A stretch of 8,825 bases of DNA from Nitriliruptorales bacterium. Lineage in GTDB: Bacteria; Actinomycetota; Nitriliruptoria; Euzebyales; Egibacteraceae. The stretch lies in contig SLNF01000214.1 in assembly GCA_007133145.1 (NCBI GenBank), positions 1 through 8,825 on the forward strand, read 5' to 3'. The notes under the pieces are model-generated. The model did not search any database and was not told the origin of the DNA. It saw only the letters and a list, made by a program, of their open reading frames with translations. Positions 6,016 to 8,825 of the stretch are shown here, in pieces (positions within the stretch are counted from its first letter, which is position 1; each line of letters starts with the position of its first letter). A program made the translations under genes and the position numbers.

Positions 6016-7337
6016 ACGGCGCAGGCTCGCTCGCGCGGCGCGTCGGCGTCGCTGCCGTGGTCCTGCTCGCCCTCCCCGCCTGCACCTCCGACGCGCCCGC
6101 TGAGCCCGAGCCGCCGCCTGCGGAGGACCCCACCGACGAGCCCACCGAGCCGGAGCCCGACCCCGAGGCCGAGGCGCTCGAGGAGACCATCGACGAGATC
6201 ACCGGGCAGGTCGCCGCCCTGCGCGACCTCGAGGTGCTCGAGGAGGTCACCACCGAGATCGTCGAGCCCGACGAGCTCGCCGAGATCGTCACCGAGCGCG
6301 ACCGTGACGCGGAGGCCGTCGAGCGGCTCGCGGCCTCCACCCGGGTCCTCGCCGCCTTGCGGCACGTCCCCGTCGACGCCGACCTCGAGGGCATCATCGA
6401 CGACCTGCAGTCGGCGAGCGTCATCGGCCTCTACGACCCTACCGAGGACGTCGCCTACGTCTCCAGCGCGGAGCTGCCGCTGAGCCCCGGGGCGGCGACC
6501 ACCGCTGCCCACGAGATCCTCCACGCCCTGCAGGACCAGCACTTCGACCTCTCGCGACTCGACGACATCCCCCTCGAGGACGGCGACGCCGCCCTCGCGT
6601 TCCTCTCGGTCGTCGAGGGCGACGCGGTCATCCTCGAGGAGGAGTGGGCGGCGACCCACCAGGACGAGGAGGAGCGTCGCGAGGCCGAGCAGGAGCAGCT
6701 CGACGGCGCCGCCGAGCAGCTCGCGGTCCTCGACGACGTGCCCGCCTACATCGTCGAGTCCTTCGTCTTCCCCTACGTCGCGGGCGAGCGCTTCGTCGCG
6801 AGCCTCATCGAGGAAGGTGGCTACGAGCTCGTCGACGACGCCCTCGCCGACCCCCCGACGACCACCCTTGAGATCCTCGACCCGCAGGCCTACCTCGACG
6901 GCGTCGAAGTCGCCGAGGTCGAGGCCGGCCTGCCCCCGGCCGACGGCGAGGAGGTGTTCGCGTCGAGCTTCGGCGCCTTCGACCTGCTCGCCCTCTTCGG
7001 TGCCGCCGAGGACCCCGAGGCGCAGGCCGGTTCGGCGACGTGGCCGGCGTGGCGTGGAGGGGCCCTGCGCGCCTGGGAGGTCGACGAGACCCTCGTCGTG
7101 GGCGCTGCCTGGCGCTTCGCCGATGAGGAGTCGGCGACCACCGCCTGCGACGCCGTCGCGGCGTGGTACCGCGACGTGGCCAACCTCGAGGCAGAGGCCG
7201 AGGCCGAGGCCGGCGACGACGCGCGCGTGCTGCAGGCAGAGCGCGACGCGATCGCGATCGGCTGCGAAGGGCCCGACGTGCGCTTCGCGCTTGCCGAGGA
7301 GGCCGCCCTCGCCGAGGCCGTCAGCGCCGTGGACTGA
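6012..7337 (+). CDS. Predicted lipoprotein with HEXXH zinc-peptidase motif
   Basis: A 441-residue predicted lipoprotein. The ATG at 6012 overlaps the upstream stop as ATGA, with AGGGAGG (6001-6007) before it. Residues 1-23 are a signal sequence (RR, then VAAVVLLALPA) ending in a lipobox, LPAC, with Cys24 as lipidation site; Pro at -2 is atypical. A Pro/Glu/Asp-rich tether covers ~25-55. The motif AAHEILHALQDQHFDL holds His167, Glu168 and His171 of a gluzincin-like zinc site, and Glu202 in VVEGDAVILEEEW is a good third ligand. HExxHALQDQHF is a recurrent motif in actinobacterial and chloroflexal hypothetical proteins. Two other Cys, 379 and 418, lie in the C-terminal region and could form a disulfide. 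The protein is strongly acidic, with an EAEAEAEA run near 393-400. Substrate unknown; peptidase activity is inferred from the motif. Coupling to the thioredoxin fusion suggests joint function at the cell surface. Confidence 0.88.
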   Translation: MNGAGSLARRVGVAAVVLLALPACTSDAPAEPEPPPAEDPTDEPTEPEPDPEAEALEETIDEITGQVAALRDLEVLEEVTTEIVEPDELAEIVTERDRDAEAVERLAASTRVLAALRHVPVDADLEGIIDDLQSASVIGLYDPTEDVAYVSSAELPLSPGAATTAAHEILHALQDQHFDLSRLDDIPLEDGDAALAFLSVVEGDAVILEEEWAATHQDEEERREAEQEQLDGAAEQLAVLDDVPAYIVESFVFPYVAGERFVASLIEEGGYELVDDALADPPTTTLEILDPQAYLDGVEVAEVEAGLPPADGEEVFASSFGAFDLLALFGAAEDPEAQAGSATWPAWRGGALRAWEVDETLVVGAAWRFADEESATTACDAVAAWYRDVANLEAEAEAEAGDDARVLQAERDAIAIGCEGPDVRFALAEEAALAEAVSAVD

Positions 7338-7346
7338 GAGGCGGGG

Positions 7347-7388
7347 CAGGACGCGTCGGTCCGGCGCCCGACTTCGGCGCGCGTCCTG
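7347..7388. terminator. Bidirectional hairpin between convergent genes
   Basis: A perfect 9-bp inverted repeat, CAGGACGCG (7347-7355) and CGCGTCCTG (7380-7388), lies between the stops of the lipoprotein gene (+, 7337) and the small membrane protein gene (-, 7401). Inside it GTCGG (7355-7359) can alternatively pair with CCGAC (7368-7372). The symmetric location suggests termination in both directions. No T-run is present. Confidence 0.6.
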
Positions 7389-7400
7389 GCGGGGTCGTCC

Positions 7401-7856
7401 TCAGCGCTGCTCGTCGTCGTCCTCGTGGGCCACGTCGGGGGCGTCATCCCCGTTGCCGCCGTCCCCCTTGCCCTCCTCGGGCTCGTCGGAGCCATGGAGC
7501 AGCTGGCGGGCGCCCTCCTCGCCGACCTCGCCGCCGGACTGGCGGACGATGCTCGCGACGGCCTCGTGCTCCTCGAGGAGGTCGGCCTCGAGCGCGCGGC
7601 GCAGCTCCCGAATGTGCTTGACCAGTTCGTCGGCGTCGATCGGATCGCGCCGCGGGGGCTCGGGTGACGGCGCGCTCTCCGACGGCGGCCTGACCGGCGG
7701 ACGCGTCGGCTCGGTGGGCGGCGTGTCGGGCACCCCGCGGTCGTCGGAGCCGTCGAGCCCGGCGTGGCGCTGCTGCGCCCGCTTGGCGTCGCGCACGAAG
7801 AGGACGATGACGACGGCGAGCGCGATGAGGACGACGAGGGTGACGATGGCGGCCAT
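7401..7856 (-). CDS. Small single-pass membrane protein of unknown function (151 aa)
   Basis: The frame is open further upstream, but the ATG at 7856 is preferred: GGGAG lies 7 nt upstream and the protein then begins directly with a transmembrane segment (MAAIVTLVVLIALAVVIVLF, residues 1-20) followed by a basic stop-transfer stretch (RDAKRAQQR). Residues ~40-72 are Pro-rich. Residues ~75-106 look helical and charged (DELVKHIRELRRALE), possibly a coiled coil. The C-terminus (~125-151) is a Gly/Asp/Glu-rich disordered tail. By the positive-inside rule the bulk is probably cytoplasmic. No family recognised. A -10-like TACGGT lies on the minus strand at 7947-7942. It converges on the lipoprotein gene; a role there is not implied. 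Confidence 0.72.
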   Translation of the reverse strand: MAAIVTLVVLIALAVVIVLFVRDAKRAQQRHAGLDGSDDRGVPDTPPTEPTRPPVRPPSESAPSPEPPRRDPIDADELVKHIRELRRALEADLLEEHEAVASIVRQSGGEVGEEGARQLLHGSDEPEEGKGDGGNGDDAPDVAHEDDDEQR

Positions 7857-8272
7857 GCGCTGGCTCCCACGACGGTGCGGAGGTGGACGGGGGCTCGCGC
7901 GGGTCGCCCCCGGGGAGGTGGCAGGCGACCCGACACCCCCTACCGTAGCGGCGCGCCACGACGGGGGCGCGGGCGCAGCCCCCACTCTCGGTTCCCCTGC
8001 GGCCCGCCGGAGGCTGCTCGCGCTCGCCACAGCGGGCCAGCGGGGCGTGAGCCCCATGCGCGAGGCAGACCCGGGCCGGCACCGAGCCGCGCGCAACGCC
8101 GCAGACCGCACCGTGGCCCGTCGCTGACGCCGAGGCGATCGCCGCGCGGCGGGCGCTGCCCCTCCAGGCGACGCTCGCCCGCGCCTCGACCCACGACAGA
8201 CTCGTCGGGCTGCTCGACCGCCGGGGGAGGTGCGTGCTGGCGCACGCCGGGGAAGGGCGTGCCGGCGCGGCC
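7857..8272. other. 416-bp stretch with no convincing gene
   Basis: Lies between the starts and stops of two minus-strand genes. It holds the presumed promoter region of the 151-aa membrane protein and the terminator hairpins of the SHOCT protein near the right end. A plus-strand frame is open from 8051 to the TGA at 8387-8389 and uses mostly G/C third positions (for example LPLQATLARAS around 8159), but it has no ATG, GTG or TTG start before 8234, and its end lies antisense to the SHOCT gene. A 23-codon ORF from the ATG at 8056 ends at 8127 in another frame. These could be a decayed gene or chance open frames in GC-rich DNA. Confidence 0.45.
8232..8262 (-). terminator. Overlapping hairpins after the SHOCT-domain gene
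   Basis: GCACGCC (8242-8248) pairs perfectly with GGCGTGC (8256-8262) across a 7-nt loop, starting 10 nt beyond the stop of the minus-strand SHOCT gene. A second stem, GCGTGC (8232-8237) with GCACGC (8242-8247), shares one arm, so only one can form at a time. The likely role is termination of the minus-strand transcript. Confidence 0.5.
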
Positions 8273-8539
8273 TCAGTCGGCCGGGTCGCCGAGATCGCGT
8301 CTCGCCTGGAGGTAGGCATCGCGATCGATCTCACCGCGGGCGTAGCGAGCGTCGAGGATCTCGCGTGGGTGCTCCCCGCCCGGCGCTGACGGAGGCGGCG
8401 GCGCGCCCTTCGTCGTGGCGCGCACGAGTGCGACGATGAGCGCGACGACGGCGAGGACGACGAGCAGGCTCAGGAGCAGCCACAGCCAGAAGCCACCGGC
8501 CATCCAACCCCAGCCGTCCAGCATCGGGTGATTCCTCAT
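8273..8539 (-). CDS. Small membrane protein with C-terminal SHOCT domain (88 aa)
   Basis: An 88-residue protein with a Trp-rich N-terminus (GWGWMAGGFWLWLLL), one long transmembrane segment (~16-39), a Pro-rich hinge (~45-55) and a C-terminal SHOCT domain (HPREILDARYARGEIDRDAY, ~57-77), a short two-helix module common at the ends of bacterial membrane proteins. The ATG at 8539 is used, with GGAGGG 9 nt upstream; the ATG five codons later, preceded by AGGA, is an alternative, and the frame stays open further upstream without typical content. Its biochemical role is unknown. In actinobacteria, proteins of this build are often found beside heavy-metal P-type ATPases, and here a His-rich ORF starts divergently 164 bp away. 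Identification of the domain is confident; function is not. Confidence 0.87.
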   Translation of the reverse strand: MRNHPMLDGWGWMAGGFWLWLLLSLLVVLAVVALIVALVRATTKGAPPPPSAPGGEHPREILDARYARGEIDRDAYLQARRDLGDPAD

Positions 8540-8602
8540 GGGCTCCACGCCCTCCGGTACGTGCGTGGCGGTCCACGGTGGCGCCTCGTGTGCGCGTGAC
8601 TC

Positions 8603-8622
8603 AACGTACCCGTCTGCACGGG
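8603..8622 (-). promoter_or_regulatory. Candidate -10 of the SHOCT gene overlapping a small inverted repeat
   Basis: On the minus strand TACGTT (8608-8603) fits a TANNNT -10, 63 nt before the ATG at 8539. Abutting it upstream is an inverted repeat, CCCGT (8609-8613) and ACGGG (8618-8622), with a 4-nt centre. A repressor site next to a -10 in a possible metal-resistance divergon would make sense, but the sequence does not match a known CsoR or CueR operator. No clear -35 is seen. Confidence 0.25.
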
Positions 8623-8703
8623 ACCTGAATGCCCTTCCGCGCCCCGTGGCGGCGAGTCGCGGTCGTACGGTGGCAGGACCAAGGTCGATCGGACGGATGG
8701 TCC

Positions 8704-8825
8704 ATGACGTCGCACGACGACGAGGCCGGAGCTGGCACCCCACGCGCGGCCGCGGGCGGTGACGTGCACCGTGGAGGGGGGACCCACGGGAGCCACGGTG
8801 GTCACACAGGGCACACCGATCACGC
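8704..8825 (+). CDS. N-terminus of a His-rich protein, possibly a copper-type P-type ATPase (3' truncated)
   Basis: An ATG at 8704 opens a frame that runs off the window; 40 whole codons are visible, beginning MTSHDDEAG. After a Gly/Ala stretch, His occupies residues 22, 28, 31, 34, 37 and 40, the last five at every third position (HGSHGGHTGHTDH). Such His/Gly-rich leaders are typical of CopB-like and other heavy-metal-transporting P1B-type ATPases, and also occur in cation diffusion facilitators and metallochaperones. GGACGG (8691-8696) is a weak ribosome binding site at 7 nt, and a -10-like TACGGT lies at 8666-8671. The divergent SHOCT membrane protein supports a metal-transport locus. No transmembrane or catalytic part is visible, so the family call is inference. 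Confidence 0.55.
   Translation, partial: MTSHDDEAGAGTPRAAAGGDVHRGGGTHGSHGGHTGHTDH

Noticed and set aside
7193..7215. Short tandem repeat GAGGCA/GAGGCC coding for alternating Glu-Ala near the end of the lipoprotein
   Set aside because: Only about four near-identical six-base units within a helical acidic stretch; too short to call a repeat element.
7940..8245. Minus-strand 101-codon ORF in the gap
   Set aside because: Arg/Pro/Gly-rich, no domain, no clear ribosome binding site; composition as expected of non-coding GC-rich DNA.
8697..8762. Alternative ATG at 8697 for the right-edge gene
   Set aside because: It lies in a different frame and stops after 21 codons, whereas the ATG at 8704 opens the His-rich frame through the window end.

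Overview
This is a very GC-rich window (well over 70% G+C by eye) with GC-saturated third codon positions, short intergenic gaps, GTG starts and clear Shine-Dalgarno sites. Together with a resuscitation-promoting-factor (Rpf) cell-wall hydrolase, this points to an actinobacterium. Several predicted proteins are rich in Asp and Glu, which would suit a halophilic or alkaliphilic lineage such as the Nitriliruptoria, but that placement is a guess. I see no tRNA, rRNA, CRISPR array, transposase or integrase; this looks like chromosomal backbone.

Layout. (1) Positions 1-1026, +: the 3' part of a membrane-anchored molybdopterin oxidoreductase of the sulfite oxidase/YedY superfamily, followed by a hairpin. 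(2) 1304-2014, +: a secreted LysM-Rpf transglycosylase ending in a very strong hairpin at 2041-2078. (3) 2243-2556, +: two tiny four-Cys zinc-ribbon proteins coupled by a GTGA overlap. (4) 4620-2561, -: a two-gene operon of a PfkB sugar kinase and a MalK-type ABC ATPase, converging on the zinc-ribbon pair with only 4 bp between stops. (5) 4693-7337, +, divergent from the kinase: a membrane protein that joins a catalytically degenerate Lgt-like domain to a TlpA-like thioredoxin, overlapping by ATGA a predicted lipoprotein with an HEXXH zinc-peptidase motif. (6) 7856-7401, -: a small single-span membrane protein of unknown function, sharing a likely bidirectional terminator with the peptidase. 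(7) 7857-8272: a 416-bp stretch without a convincing gene. (8) 8539-8273, -: a small SHOCT-domain membrane protein. (9) From 8704, +, off the right edge: a protein with a His-rich N-terminus (five His at every third residue), compatible with a copper-type P-type ATPase.

The most interesting unit is the coupled pair at 4693-7337. An extracytoplasmic thiol-disulfide oxidoreductase appears to be carried on a dead lipoprotein-modification enzyme fold, and is translationally coupled to a lipoprotein peptidase that has exactly two Cys besides its lipobox Cys. A GGAAC-N18-GTT element resembling a SigR/SigH (thiol-stress) promoter lies just upstream, although its spacing to the start codon is awkward. 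These links are inferences from sequence reading only; no search was run.
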